From contig CAJHZI010000308.1 of the NCBI GenBank assembly GCA_905160935.1, positions 405,309-469,308 on the forward strand: 64,000 nt of DNA, written 5' to 3'. A program made the position numbers and the translations under genes. The notes beneath the pieces were generated by a model. The model made no database searches and was not told the DNA's origin. It saw nothing but the letters and a program-made list of their open reading frames with translations. The stretch comes from Enchytraeus crypticus. Lineage: Eukaryota > Annelida > Clitellata > Enchytraeida > Enchytraeidae. Within the stretch, counting starts at the first letter, position 1, and each line of letters opens with the position of its first letter. This document shows, piece by piece, positions 57,301 through 62,719 of this stretch.

Positions 57301-59829
57301 TTTCCTATTGGCTATATCGTTCAACCTTGACAATGAATCGTCACACTTTTACGGGGAATTCAAAGATTCAAAGATGCACTGTCCAGTTGATATTGCAGAT
57401 GTACAATATACAGTATAGACAAACACTTTAGTACATTAATCACAAGTAGTACATCTATTAATTTAATAATTGAACAACACTCGCAAGAAGCTTTAAAACT
57501 TCTGGGTACCTTCTCTGCTATGTTTTATATCGCCTTTGTTTATACTTTAAATTAAGTAATCATTATGACACATCTAATTTAATCAGAGAAGCAAATGTAT
57601 CTCGTGATATGTAATTATAGAAATGTATGCTGCTTCCTACAAGAAAAAAATCAAAAAGAATTCTGCACCCTGTGCGCCAGCATGCTGCTCAGTGACTGGT
57701 TGCATCACTAGGAGATGATTGTGTAATTGAGTCGATAGAGCTGAAGTCCCTAGGGTTCTGCCCTGTCCTACTCCATTGTTTGTCTGATTAGCATTGTACA
57801 TAGAGAGTTTGCGATCATATGTCCTATCATTTAGCACTGAAGGTGGGAACGCGGCGAATCGACAGGAAGAGCGGAGAGGGGCGTTCTTTACTTGCAGTTC
57901 AGGAAAGTTAGAGCTACCTTTTTTATAAGTAAGTTACTGCAACCGTATTTACCGGTCAATTTTGTCTCTCTTTGAAGACGATTAAAGTTCTAGAAAGTTT
58001 TGAAATTGCTAATTCAAATAGAATAAATACTAAAAAGTATGTTTTAAATTGTTTCCGTTAAGCTCTTCAATATGAAAAAGCTCGCGATAATTTTATTTTC
58101 TATTCTTTAAAACTAGTTCCAGGTTTAAGTCTAGCTCAGAAAAAGTAAGTCAAACTGCAAGTAAACCGTAACTAAGAGAATTAATTAGAGCATTGTTTGA
58201 TGGTAAATCCTCAATTGCGTACGATGACACTTTAGCAGTTAATCACACTGCTTTACTCTCTGAAGCCGAGAGAGACAAACAAGGTTGCCTTCGACACATA
58301 CCTGATTCTTCTTCTGCATTGCAAAGTCACTGATTTGAAATAGGTTATGTACATTACTGAAACCAATATATTTACGCAACTCTCTCTCTCTCTCTCTTAG
58401 TATACTGCCAACTGGCAGGTCCATGGTATATAATGCCTCCACTTCTCTATTCCTTCCGCTTTCCTCTTCATGTCCACATATGAGAGGATCTTTAAAATCT
58501 AACATTCCTATTCTCGACCTGCCACTGCCTCTATTTCCTTCCATTTTATTACCTCTTTTAGTAGGCTTTCTTCCCTTAGAATGTGTCCTATTCAGATCTG
58601 CTTCCTATTTCTTAGTGCATTTATCAACTGTCAATCTGTACCAGCTCTCTCCAGAACTTCCTCACTTGTAACCTTTTGAGTCCAGCTAATCCTTTCCATT
58701 CTTCTCCATATCCACATTTCCAATGCCTCTAATTTCCTGATATCTTCCTTCCTTAAAGTCCATGTTTAACATCCATATAATAGCGTAGTCCAAACCAAGG
58801 TTTTCGCTTTCTTTATCTTTGTGCTTTTCTTTAGAATTTTTGTTAAAATAATAATAACAATTAGAGTACTTGCTACAGTCGTCAAGTTCTTTCCTATTAC
58901 CGAAGGCCTCTTTTGCTTGCGCAATCCTGCTGCATATTTCAATCTCACATTTTCAAAATCGGTTATAGTATGACCCATATATTTGAAACTCCTTATCTGT
59001 TCTAGTTTTGTAACATTTTATTGTGATACTGATTTCACTTTTATTATGGGACAATGTCATCACTTATTTGACGTTAATCTTCATGCCATATTTCAATGCA
59101 GTATCATTTAGACTATCCAGTATCTTCTGCAGTCCAGTCTTGCTGCCCGCTATCATTCCTCGGTCATCTGCAAATCTTACATTTTGTAACAATTTACTTC
59201 TCAATTGTCTAATAAATTACGATTATTCAAGGTACAAGAGATTTTGATTCGTCATTAGTTTGCAGAATAATAGCACCGTAACAGGCCACTAGGATCTTAA
59301 AATATCAGACAGGGTTAAACAATTTAATAATAAAAAGCGGTCTAATAATTAAAAATAATACACAAATACAAACAAAAATATAGTGTATTCTCATAAAAGG
59401 ATAATGTCGACATAGGGGCTGTTGGGGAAATACGTATAATTCTCAAAAAAACTTTCTAAAACTAGTGATATTAATGTCTGCCATTTGGCAAATCCGAAGT
59501 ACATATCTCTGATCAGTCCGCTATCAAGCTCAATAAAGAACACTCAATCAATCAATCAACATAACCCCTTCACAAAAACTAGGCCATATTCACACTTTAA
59601 CGTAGCTTATAGACTCCGAAATAATATAACTTCTGAGGTTGTTTCACTGTGTTCTTGCTTTGTCGTCTTTTAAATAGTGTATAGTTTTAGGTTGGTCTAT
59701 TCTTCAGTGACCCGGGCGCAATACGGAAATCTCGACAGCCACTTAAGAGAACTATTGTGAAAAGTTCTTACCAAGAGTAGCAACGATCAGAATGACAGCG
59801 ACTTTTGAAATTCTCTTTTCTGCGTTCAT
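33137..59829 (-). CDS. Ig-superfamily adhesion protein, fasciclin-3-like, probably GPI-anchored
   Basis: Seven exons (59829-59772, 40734-40480, 38822-38739, 38496-38122, 37068-36887, 36096-35949, 33324-33137) join with matching phases to 1290 nt, 429 residues. Residues 1-24 form a signal peptide. Ig1 is split over exons 2-3 (C in VKILCKV, second C in GQIGCKK). Ig2 is exon 4 (VLMCTVLV to KNLTCIAS). Ig3 is split over exons 5-6 (HITCVGR, ATWSWL; the second Cys is absent, [12 protein letters not shown]). A charged linker leads to a hydrophobic C-terminal tail, suggesting a GPI signal. Domain number, the split of Ig1, the missing Trp in Ig1 and Ig2 and the Ig3 end resemble fasciclin-3, a homophilic adhesion protein of arthropods; this rests on recalled family features. 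The role is cell-cell recognition at the surface, by inference. Intron 1 is about 19 kb. Confidence 0.75.
33411..33522 (-). mobile_element. tRNA-derived SINE, 5' truncated
   Basis: The minus-strand B box GGGGTTCAAATCCAGGGC and the tail CGAGTGAGGACACTGACGTA are present. It lies in the last intron of the Ig gene. Confidence 0.75.
33900..34035 (+). mobile_element. SINE with Leu/Ser-type tRNA-like head
   Basis: GGTTGGATGTCCGAATGGAT resembles the 5' half of a class II tRNA, and TATTCGAATTCCAGCC a T-arm and acceptor. A perfect 12-bp stem (33925-33936 with 33950-33961) lies between. The tail GGAAAACAGACGTTAAACTT matches the common SINE/LINE 3' module. It is not a functional tRNA gene. Confidence 0.6.
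34036..34329. other. Intron sequence, nothing recognised
   Basis: It is part of the last intron of the Ig gene. A chance frame overlaps the SINE. Confidence 0.35.
34330..34412 (+). mobile_element. Family C 3' end with (GAA)n tail
   Basis: GAAGGCTGAGGATAGAATTG, TATATGCCATGGATC and TTAGGCAGTGCACTAGAAG are followed by AAGAAA. Confidence 0.7.
34564..34709. mobile_element. Fold-back MITE, copy 1
   Basis: GCGTCTTCGCCATATAAG on the left faces the inverse of GGCGTCTTCCCC on the right; ATGACGCA occurs in both arms. The middle has GGTACCTGAAAATCAAAC and an internal GGTACCGCACTATAG palindrome. A second copy lies at 56059-56197. No coding capacity was seen. Confidence 0.65.
34710..35246. other. Intron sequence, nothing recognised
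   Basis: No repeat or exon was identified. Confidence 0.35.
35247..35325 (+). mobile_element. tRNA-derived SINE, 3' part
   Basis: GCAGGTGCAGGGTTCAAAGC (B box) and ATCGAGCAGAAACTGACGTC are the 3' part of the variant at 30811-30930. Confidence 0.65.
35743..35893 (-). mobile_element. tRNA-derived SINE next to exon 6
   Basis: On the minus strand it has CTGGCTGATGCCAGTGGCGA, GATGTCGGTAAGATATACG and the tail GAAACTGTCGCTAACATC. Its 5' side is 56 bases beyond the exon 6 donor. Confidence 0.8.
35949..36096 (-). CDS. Ig gene, exon 6: second half of Ig3
   Basis: It has 148 nt, phase 0 in and 1 out. The acceptor TCTGTCACAG precedes TATGAGGCC and the donor is GAAA followed by GTATGA. It encodes [20 protein letters not shown] and [19 protein letters not shown]: the E-F-G strands of an Ig-like domain with N-A-E-G in the usual F-G turn but without the second cysteine. 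Confidence 0.75.
36097..36723. other. Intron 5, nothing recognised besides the SINE
   Basis: TTTTGCATGATATTATATGC and GCAATGGTCTGTCGTACGCA here recur at about 37245-37275 in intron 4, so a segment of about 130 bp (36350-36480 and 37240-37370) is duplicated in tandem around exon 5. Confidence 0.5.
36724..36844 (+). mobile_element. SINE with Leu/Ser-type tRNA-like head
   Basis: GGTTGGATGGCCGAGTGCAT and GTCGGTTCGAATCC are A- and B-box regions of a class II tRNA. The tail is AAGGAAAAGGCCGGTAAACT. It lies 43 bases beyond the exon 5 donor. Confidence 0.7.
36887..37068 (-). CDS. Ig gene, exon 5: first half of Ig3
   Basis: It has 182 nt. The acceptor CCCGTTGCAG precedes AG, and the donor is AAAGGG followed by GTAGTA. 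It encodes [20 protein letters not shown] and [19 protein letters not shown], the B and C strands with the C and W expected of an Ig domain. High G+C and codon bias contrast with the intron. The donor GTAGTA is weaker than the others. Confidence 0.78.
37069..37430. other. Intron 4, right part
   Basis: It contains the second copy of the 130-bp segment also found at 36350-36480. Confidence 0.45.
37431..37662 (+). mobile_element. Family B LINE 3' end
   Basis: It ends GACGTCCCTGACATTGCC, GGCGAGGAGTCGGACGTTAA and ATTCTTATTGATTAATTGAT. It matches 43735-44140 and the inverse of 53955-54015. Confidence 0.65.
37874..37990 (+). mobile_element. tRNA-derived SINE
   Basis: It reads CTGGAGCCAGTCGCGATGTC, CGGGGTTCAAATCCTGGTC and TTTCGAGTGAGGAAAACTGA. 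It is a well-preserved copy in intron 4. Confidence 0.85.
38122..38496 (-). CDS. Ig gene, exon 4: Ig2
   Basis: It has 375 nt, phase 1 in and out. The acceptor ATTTTGTAG precedes TGGCTCCG and the donor is AATC followed by GTGAGT. It encodes one complete domain from [15 protein letters not shown] to SSSVVILVN, with cysteines in [11 protein letters not shown] and GKNLTCIAS about 60 residues apart and N-L-T as a possible glycosylation site. The usual core tryptophan is absent ([11 protein letters not shown]). Confidence 0.85.
38739..38822 (-). CDS. Ig gene, exon 3: end of Ig1
   Basis: It has 84 nt. The acceptor AATGTATTGCAG precedes CA, and the donor is ATGG followed by GTTTGT. It encodes [19 protein letters not shown] and FLELPVM, that is the D-x-G-x-x-x-C block that ends a V-type Ig domain, which exon 2 lacks. 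Length and phase (1-1) fit both neighbours. The donor is weak, and the acceptor's upstream region is taken up by a (TA)n tail. Confidence 0.65.
38840..39634 (-). mobile_element. Family A LINE, 5'-truncated copy with internal deletion
   Basis: One 190-codon frame (39582-39010) contains [20 protein letters not shown], an intact [11 protein letters not shown] box and [17 protein letters not shown]. The 5' truncation is near 39634. The 3' end TAAACCTTTATT followed by (TA)n reaches 38840. It is nearly identical to the 49-kb copy and shares its deletion after NSATILA. It lies in intron 2 of the Ig gene, in the same direction. Confidence 0.85.
39635..39945. repeat. (TA)n and (CT)n microsatellites
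   Basis: A long TA array with ATACATGTATA interruptions is followed from about 39886 by a CT-rich tract. The LINE truncation point lies at its left edge. Confidence 0.9.
39946..40353. other. Intron 2, nothing recognised
   Basis: It is AT-rich, with a (TTTTA)n patch near 40070-40095. Confidence 0.35.
40354..40395 (-). mobile_element. Fragment of the 5S-type SINE 3' part
   Basis: ATTGGGTCAGAAAGCACAGG and TGGTTGTTTAAGAC match 8266-8300. Confidence 0.5.
40480..40734 (-). CDS. Ig gene, exon 2: start of mature protein and first part of Ig1
   Basis: It has 255 nt. The acceptor TGCATTAG precedes GTACCTGC. It completes a Gly codon with exon 1 and gives [20 protein letters not shown], then [13 protein letters not shown]. 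Signal cleavage is likely just before or at CSS/YEVEV. The domain stops at GHMELLLS, before its F and G strands, which are in exon 3. The donor is TCAC followed by GTAAGT, a strong site. Confidence 0.8.
40735..41044. other. Start of the intron 1 acceptor region
   Basis: AT-rich; TCAGCATA words recur at 40749-40805. No exon was seen. Confidence 0.35.
41045..41100. repeat. (CT)n microsatellite
   Basis: It is a nearly pure CT array, 40 bases left of a family D copy. Confidence 0.95.
41101..41375 (-). mobile_element. Family D element, long copy
   Basis: CAGGTTCCATAAAGAGCACT, GCAAAAGGTCATGTATTATC, CTTCTGAGGTGGCTTATTTT, GGTCGCCTCTTACGACACGT and TGTCTATTCTTCTGTGTCCC read in the order of other long copies. 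The (CT)n array at 41045-41100 is the expected place of its tail. Confidence 0.7.
41376..41639. other. Intron 1, nothing recognised
   Basis: A short (TTAAGTAGG)-type repeat lies near 41390-41440. Confidence 0.35.
41640..42300. repeat. Minisatellite, unit about 37 bp
   Basis: The unit is close to AACAAATCAATGTTTTATGC followed by TACTAGTCTTAATTCAC. Around sixteen diverged copies can be followed. Open frames across it are by-products of the repeat. A scrap of the family A LINE 3' end (AAAGGTTTAACGTCCG at 41785-41800) sits inside. Confidence 0.85.
41774..41812 (-). mobile_element. Extreme 5'-truncated family A LINE
   Basis: AATAATAATAAAGGTTTAAC and GTCCGTTCCCTCAT equal the last 35 or so bases of family A, inverted, inside the 37-bp minisatellite. 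Confidence 0.7.
42465..42770 (+). mobile_element. Family C LINE 3' end with (GA)n tail
   Basis: AGAAATAGGAAGAAGAGTTG, CAAGCCGAGATTTGG, GAAGAGGAAAGCGGAAGACA and CAGTAGGCAGTGGCTA are followed by about 40 bp of GA. Confidence 0.8.
42771..43129. other. Intron 1, nothing recognised
   Basis: No exon or repeat was identified. Confidence 0.35.
43130..43263 (-). pseudogene. Non-LTR retrotransposon C-terminus
   Basis: The minus strand translates to [20 protein letters not shown] and [15 protein letters not shown]. This is the end of many reverse transcriptases (R-W-N-S-L plus S-F-K-N-K-L-D). The clade is not assigned, and it appears distinct from families A and C. Confidence 0.75.
43735..44140 (+). 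mobile_element. Family B LINE 3' end
   Basis: Near 43835 the plus strand gives [14 protein letters not shown], the C-terminal block of CR1/L2-type LINEs. A long 3' region follows to TTTGGCGAGGAATCGAACGT, then TAAATTCTTACTGATTGATT. The tail repeat is TTGA. Confidence 0.75.
44141..45904. other. Intron 1, no supported feature
   Basis: It is AT-rich with an ACTCTCTT-type pyrimidine patch at about 44860-44990. No exon was recognised. Confidence 0.35.
45905..46000. repeat. (TA)n microsatellite
   Basis: It is a TA array with ATACGTATA and TAGGCC interruptions. Confidence 0.95.
46195..46365 (+). repeat. Dispersed repeat, partner at 18820-18935
   Basis: A scrap CCATGACATAACATAACAAC (like the (TTATG)n SINE tail) precedes GTCATCAATGACAGCATCGA, GCACTATTGA and GGTGCAAATTCCAAAATCC. 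A 61-codon frame is open across it and is rich in Lys/Arg; no family is known to me. Confidence 0.6.
46366..47909. other. Intron 1, no supported feature
   Basis: Short TA (46985-47007) and CT (47255-47280) tracts; no exon was recognised. Confidence 0.35.
47910..48042 (+). mobile_element. tRNA-derived SINE
   Basis: It reads GAGCCAGTTGTGAAGTCGG, GGGGTTCAAATCCTGGGC and CTGACATCGCTTTCAAGTGA, ending GGAAACTGACGTTAACCT. It is a good example of the consensus tail. Confidence 0.88.
48220..48672 (+). mobile_element. Family C LINE, C-terminal region
   Basis: Broken frames give [35 protein letters not shown] and [16 protein letters not shown]. The 3' end CAGTAGGCAGTGCACGAAGA leads directly into (TA)n at 48673. 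Confidence 0.82.
48673..48852. repeat. (TA)n microsatellite between two LINE 3' ends
   Basis: A TA array is bordered on the left by the family C tail and on the right by the (ATA)n tail of the family A copy, which points the other way. Confidence 0.95.
49021..49509 (-). pseudogene. Family A reverse transcriptase, last part
   Basis: The frame resumes with [20 protein letters not shown] after a one-base insertion in the YADD box (TATGCAGGACGAC where the 39-kb copy has TATGCAGATGAC). It continues with [19 protein letters not shown] and [19 protein letters not shown], then ends after [13 protein letters not shown], where the thumb region has been deleted. Confidence 0.85.
49472..50506 (-). pseudogene. 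Family A reverse transcriptase, fingers and palm
   Basis: It has 344 codons. The motifs in order are [62 protein letters not shown] (catalytic aspartate of motif A) and [19 protein letters not shown] (motif B). The next motif, YADD, is destroyed by the insertion near 49505. This motif set fits the CR1/L2 group of non-LTR elements. Confidence 0.9.
50508..51568 (-). pseudogene. Family A APE-type endonuclease, three frames
   Basis: Segments: [13 protein letters not shown] and [12 protein letters not shown] (51568-51248); [27 protein letters not shown] and [12 protein letters not shown] (51243-50884); [16 protein letters not shown] (from 50975). T-E-S-W, Y-R-P-P, G-D-F-N-I-H and S-D-H are the conserved blocks of apurinic-type endonucleases of LINEs, including the catalytic Asp-Asn and Asp-His pairs. 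Two frameshifts interrupt it: about 51246 and, by loss of two bases, about 50890. Confidence 0.88.
51554..51604 (-). other. 2A-like translational recoding motif in the LINE
   Basis: The minus strand reads [19 protein letters not shown]. The ending D-V-E-x-N-P-G-P is the signature at which ribosomes skip one peptide bond, releasing the upstream product and continuing with the last proline. Such motifs are established near the start of some APE-type LINEs, in CR1, L2 and related clades. Here it sits directly before the endonuclease. An in-frame stop lies a few codons upstream, so the leader (51845-51612) is now in another frame. Confidence 0.8.
51612..51845 (-). pseudogene. Leader frame of the family A LINE
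   Basis: A 77-codon frame begins [20 protein letters not shown], a hydrophobic run like a signal sequence. It ends just before the 2A segment, from which it is now separated by a frameshift. It is probably the original N-terminus released by 2A; this is inferred from position only. Confidence 0.5.
51846..52191. other. AT-rich spacer, possibly LINE 5' region
   Basis: No coding potential was seen. It could include the 5' untranslated region of the LINE, but no boundary was found. Confidence 0.35.
52192..52254. repeat. (TA)n microsatellite, left of the mariner
   Basis: It is a pure TA array, continued at 53195-53275 on the other side of the mariner element. Confidence 0.95.
52255..53192 (+). 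mobile_element. mariner-type transposon with long inverted repeats, internally deleted
   Basis: CAGGGTGAGTAAAAGAAAG on the left faces TTTTACTCACCCTTG on the right. The pairing extends about 115 bp (AAAAAGTTTGAATATCTCAG and its inverse, TTTACCAATTACTAA and its inverse). TA flanks both ends, as expected for mariner insertion, inside a TA microsatellite. At 938 bp it is shorter than a full mariner; the N-terminal half of the transposase is missing. Confidence 0.88.
52477..52790 (+). pseudogene. mariner transposase, C-terminal half
   Basis: It gives [39 protein letters not shown] and [17 protein letters not shown]. These are the second and third catalytic blocks of the Tc1/mariner family, but Q-Q-N-N-A replaces the usual Q-Q-D-G-A, so the second catalytic Asp is lost. 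S-P-D-L has become C-T-D-L. The frame stays open to 52983 with unrelated sequence. Confidence 0.85.
53195..53281. repeat. (TA)n microsatellite between two TA-targeting elements
   Basis: It continues the array at 52192-52254. It ends at ATTATA, where the next element begins. Confidence 0.95.
53282..53909. mobile_element. MITE of Tc1/mariner type, 628 bp
   Basis: CAGACTGGGGCAAAAAAATT on the left pairs with the inverse of AATATTTTTTATGCCTCAGTCTG on the right. Inner arms also match (CTCAATAACTT and CCAAATTTGCAGGATATAT with their inverses), so it is a long fold-back. TA flanks both ends. No coding capacity was seen. Confidence 0.8.
53955..54015 (-). mobile_element. Family B LINE 3' end, short
   Basis: TTAATCAATCAATGAGAATT, TAACGTCCGGTTCCTCG and ATGCAATGTCAGGGACT form the inverse of the family B tail. 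Confidence 0.7.
54016..54637. repeat. AT-rich simple repeats
   Basis: It contains (TTATCAT)n at 54083-54118 and TA arrays at 54240-54345. No exon was recognised. Confidence 0.8.
54638..54725 (-). mobile_element. tRNA-like sequence, class II type, probable SINE head
   Basis: On the minus strand it has CAACTGGCTAAGGTGTCAGG and AGTCCTAGGTTCGATTACC, which are A- and B-box regions. The acceptor stem does not pair well, so it is not called a tRNA gene. Confidence 0.45.
54850..55683 (+). repeat. Dispersed repeat, about 830 bp, copy 2
   Basis: It is the partner of 1105-1976 in the same orientation. It lacks a few short insertions present there. Both copies contain TGGCAGAAATG and CTCCGATCTTACCGGTA. 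Confidence 0.7.
55684..55990. other. Intron 1, nothing recognised
   Basis: No exon or repeat was identified. Confidence 0.35.
55991..56030 (-). mobile_element. tRNA-SINE tail fragment
   Basis: GCTAAAGCCGAATTTAACAT and CAGTTTCCTGATTCGAA are the inverse of the SINE 3' end only. Confidence 0.6.
56059..56197. mobile_element. Fold-back MITE, copy 2
   Basis: GTCGAAACAGGGGAGTCTTC faces GAAGACGCCCCCGTGTCGAC: 20-bp ends with three mismatches. The interior matches copy 1 at 34564-34709 (GATGACGCAGTTTGCGT-like, TACCTGAAAATCAAACT). Confidence 0.7.
56312..56412. repeat. 18-bp tandem repeat, about 5.5 copies
   Basis: The unit is close to ACTGTGCTACCCTTATGA. Copies start at 56312, 56330, 56348, 56366, 56383 and 56401. 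Confidence 0.85.
56568..56691 (-). mobile_element. tRNA-derived SINE, diverged
   Basis: The tail AGGAAACTGACGTTAAACTT and a worn B box (GGCTTCAAATCAAGAGC) are visible on the minus strand. Confidence 0.65.
56692..58379. other. Intron 1, unassigned; GC-richer block at 57640-57920
   Basis: The block 57640-57920 is less AT-rich than its surroundings and contains GAGCGGAGAGGGGCG. It might be a promoter, enhancer or old repeat; nothing decides. The rest shows no feature. Confidence 0.3.
58380..59215 (-). mobile_element. Family C LINE, reverse transcriptase end and C-terminus
   Basis: From 59180 downwards the minus strand gives [20 protein letters not shown] (FADD catalytic box) and [11 protein letters not shown]. 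Further on come [34 protein letters not shown] and [11 protein letters not shown]. The 3' end is followed by GA (plus strand CTCTCTCTC at 58381). Stops and shifts are many. This is the most complete family C copy here. Confidence 0.82.
59216..59519. other. Intron 1, nothing recognised
   Basis: No exon or repeat was identified. Confidence 0.35.
59520..59725 (-). mobile_element. Family D element, worn copy
   Basis: CCCCTTCACAAAAACTAGGC, AACTTCTGAGGTTG and GGTTGGTCTATTCTTCAGTG match the long family D copies. It ends about 45 bases downstream of the first coding exon's donor. Confidence 0.6.
59772..59829 (-). CDS. Ig gene, exon 1: signal peptide
   Basis: It has 58 nt. ATG lies in GGAAAGATGAACG, with A at -3. 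It reads [20 protein letters not shown] with the Gly split by the intron: a basic start then a hydrophobic core, a standard signal peptide. The donor is CTTG followed by GTAAGA, phase 1. Upstream, AATCGCAG at about 59861 could be an acceptor joining a 5' untranslated exon. The link to exon 2 rests on phase, strand and the missing signal peptide there; a transcript is needed to prove it. Confidence 0.6.
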
Positions 59830-60364
59830 CTTTCCTTGTCTTAGTTCCGTTACTGCGATTCAGTGGAAATTATTAGTACTGTAATTTTATGGATTACTGG
59901 ATTAAACTAATTTCAAATAGCTACATTTACAAGCAGTTAATGATGCTATTATCTGCAAGTTACAGATTTATACATGTATTTAAAACTGACCAAATACAGT
60001 GAAGTTTTTCATAATTTGTTTAACTTGCTTGTATTGTCTTAGTCGTGTATATTTAAATCGAATAGAAATTTTAAATTAAGAAAGTAAAAAGAATAGAATG
60101 AACTATTTACATCGATCTTATTGCCAATTTTAAAGAAGGCTTGTATAAATAATTTAATTTTCATTGCAATAAACAATGACGCTTCTGTCCACATGGGCCA
60201 CTGTACTTTTCAGTGAGAAATAGATTCCGCGTAGACGATAACATATTTGTTCTTGAGTAGTTCGTATACTATTTGTTCAGAAATTAATTTATTACCTTTT
60301 TACTTATCTAATAGCTGCTTGAGATTCCGCTTTTTGAGCCTCTCTACTCCTCTCGCTCTCCTTT
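59830..60364. other. Upstream flank of the Ig gene
   Basis: A promoter or 5' untranslated exon is expected here or further right. No core promoter element could be assigned. Confidence 0.3.
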
Positions 60365-60640
60365 CTCTCTCTTTAGGGTTCCGTCAAGTAGCAGATCCAA
60401 GGCATAAAATTCATGCTAAGCGACTGCTTTCAAGCTCCAGAAAAGAGCACTTCATAGATCTACAAGTTGGTAATCCTTTCACAAAACGTTGTACCTTAAA
60501 TATGCCTAAAACATGTGATTTATGTATTCTTACAGTTTCTGAGCTGGCTTATCGTTGCCTTCCCACAATTCTTGCTTAGTCGCCTCTTACGACAAGTGTA
60601 ATTAACAGTTGCTCTATTCTTCAGTATAATGGACACACAC
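60365..60640 (-). mobile_element. Family D element, long copy
   Basis: AGCTCCAGAAAAGAGCACTT, CCTTTCACAAAACGTTGTAC, CTGAGCTGGCTTATCGTTGC and AGTCGCCTCTTACGACAAGT with CTATTCTTCAG are in the usual order. Confidence 0.7.
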
Positions 60641-60789
60641 GCCAAGATATTTCGCTAATATTCACAAAATTCTTCCTCAACTTCTCAGGTGCTCAAGTTT
60701 TACGTCAGAAATTAAATGAAATGGCCACCGATATTAAACTTCTGCAACTTCTTTATTTCTTAAAATGTAATTAACCCTTTTTATTTTAT

Positions 60790-60876
60790 AAAGCCTAGTT
60801 TTAAACTTCAGTCTCCTGTTTCGAAAGCTCGTCAGCAACTGAATTCGGATTTTAGGCCTTCACCCATTGATCGGCA
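60790..60876 (-). mobile_element. tRNA-derived SINE, worn and truncated
   Basis: The inverse tail AAACTTCAGTCTCCTGTTTC and GGCCTTCACCCATTGATCGG keep the SINE order. Confidence 0.5.
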
Positions 60877-60949
60877 ATTAAACAAAGTACCAATAAGCAC
60901 AACGTACCGATAAGCACTCAGCTGCATGCTTTAATAGAGGTAATAATGG

Positions 60950-61025
60950 AATTAAATTATTTTAAACGATAATAATGAAATTAAATTATTTTAAATTATT
61001 AAAATAATTTAATTCTATTAAATTA
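60950..61025. repeat. AT-rich palindrome
   Basis: GAAATTAAATTATTTTAA is followed by its inverse around ATTATT. It is low-complexity sequence. Confidence 0.7.
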
Positions 61026-61982
61026 TTTTTACATCAAAAAAGTTATTACTAATTATTTATATTTCGTAAAAAAATGTTAAACAAAATTTTATAAAGACAA
61101 GGACATTTTATACGGAATCCATAGGCCTATGCCATTTTATGTATTCCATTTTCATGCCTATTTCAATGGCAGAAAACAGCCCCTACTTTAATTAACATTT
61201 CATAAGTAATATTTTCCTTAAAATGTATTCCAGAAATAAACTTTTAGATTTAGTTGAAATTAAAATTGGCAGGACCTGACTTAATTTTTATTCAATTTGG
61301 AAACGTAACGAACATCTAGGCCTATGCGGCACAAACAAATTTTATACAGTTAAACTAAATATAATTTAATAATAATAACCGGAGATTGATCTCTTTCGTC
61401 GCTGCTTGGATAAAAGATGTTCCAATATTTTCAAGACAATAATTATAAAATGCCTATAAGCTCTATCGGGAATTGATCCCAACACCTCATCAAAATAAAC
61501 ATAAAGATTCGTGATGTAGGCCTTATTCTGACTTATTCCTCGTTCTACAACTGATCCATTGAGATACTCAATAGTTAGTGAATTCAAGAGAAACTCCTTA
61601 TAGGATTTGCTTTAATTACGCTGCTAATAATATTAATGCATTTGTTGAATGAAACATTTATGTCTCTTGTAATAAAAAAAACTGCTGTATGCAGCATGTC
61701 ATCTACAGAAAATTTATGAAGTCAGCATAAAAATCTTTATTTAAACACAGCCTAAAATTAATAGAACGCCAACATTGAACTTGTGTCACTCGTTTAGATC
61801 TAGCCTGTAGCTAATAGTCAATCCATATCCTTTAACGTATCACGGAATGACGGTCGACTACAATGCCTGCAGCTTGCTAGCCTTGTTCTGACCATACGGA
61901 AACAATAGTGAGGGAGCACCATGGAATTGATAACCGCCACTCCCCGGATAAGCAGTCATCTTTGAGTAACTGTAATTTAATT
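61026..61982. other. AT-rich, nothing recognised
   Basis: TAAGCTCTATCGGGAATTGA near 61455 resembles a worn B box but no element could be delimited. Confidence 0.35.
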
Positions 61983-62135
61983 CTCTCTCTCTCTCTCTTC
62001 AGTGCACTGCCAAGTGGCAGATTCAAGGTACATAATCATACTTAAAGTCTGCTTTCTCGCTCCATAAGAGCACTCCTTAGATCAACAAGTTAATCCCTTC
62101 ACAATGGCTTACCTATACCATAATGTAATTATATA
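61983..62135 (-). mobile_element. Family D short element with (CT)n
   Basis: CTCTCTCTCTTCAGTGCACT, GCCAAGTGGCAG, GCTCCATAAGAGCACTCC and TTAATCCCTTCACAATGGC form the inverse of the family D short copy. Confidence 0.75.
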
Positions 62136-62488
62136 AGATTTAATCCATAGAAAATCAAAATTTATGCTTGGGGTTACCTGAAGCTTAACAATTAAGCTAG
62201 TCTCATGCTTGAAGATCAACAATAGCATCTTGAAGCTCTTTAATTGTGGCCACTAGTTAAAATATCGGCAGTGCAATGATAACCAAAATTTAACGGGCTT
62301 TAATTTTTCTATACTCAACCTCTCATGTGATACAAGACACCCTTCGGTGCAAGTCCTGATTCACATCATGCGTTCTCCTGCTCATATGCCTGTCAACTTA
62401 TGGCTGAAGTTCTAGGAACTGCTACACAACTACAACCTTTAAAAAGTTCCCTAAACCCTGCACTATCAGTTAGGAGTATAAATATCAC

Positions 62489-62604
62489 AAAAAGCTAATA
62501 TTAACGACAGTTTCCTCAAATGAAAGCGATGTCAGTGACGGGCGAGCTCAGGATTTGAACCCTCTCACATACTGATCGATGGTCGAATATTTTACCGACA
62601 TCGT
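62489..62604 (-). mobile_element. tRNA-derived SINE, 5' end cut
   Basis: The inverse tail TTAACGACAGTTTCCTCAAA and AGGATTTGAACCCTCTC (B box) are clear. It stops at TTTTACCGACATCG where family D sequence begins. Confidence 0.8.
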
Positions 62605-62680
62605 ATAGGTAAGGCATAGCCATTGTGAAGCGATTAACTTGTTGATCTAAGGAGTGCTCTTATGGAGCGAGGAAGCAGAC
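62605..62680 (+). mobile_element. Family D fragment between inverted SINE ends
   Basis: TAAGGCATAGCCATTGTGAA, GGAGTGCTCTTATGGAGCG and AAGCAGAC match the 5' half of family D. Confidence 0.7.
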
Positions 62681-62719
62681 TGGCTGGAGCCAGTGACGAT
62701 GTCGGTAAGATATTCGACA
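62681..62719 (+). mobile_element. tRNA-SINE head fragment, inverted relative to 62489-62604
   Basis: TGGCTGGAGCCAGTGACGAT and GTCGGTAAGATATTCGAC are the SINE 5' end on the plus strand. Confidence 0.75.
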
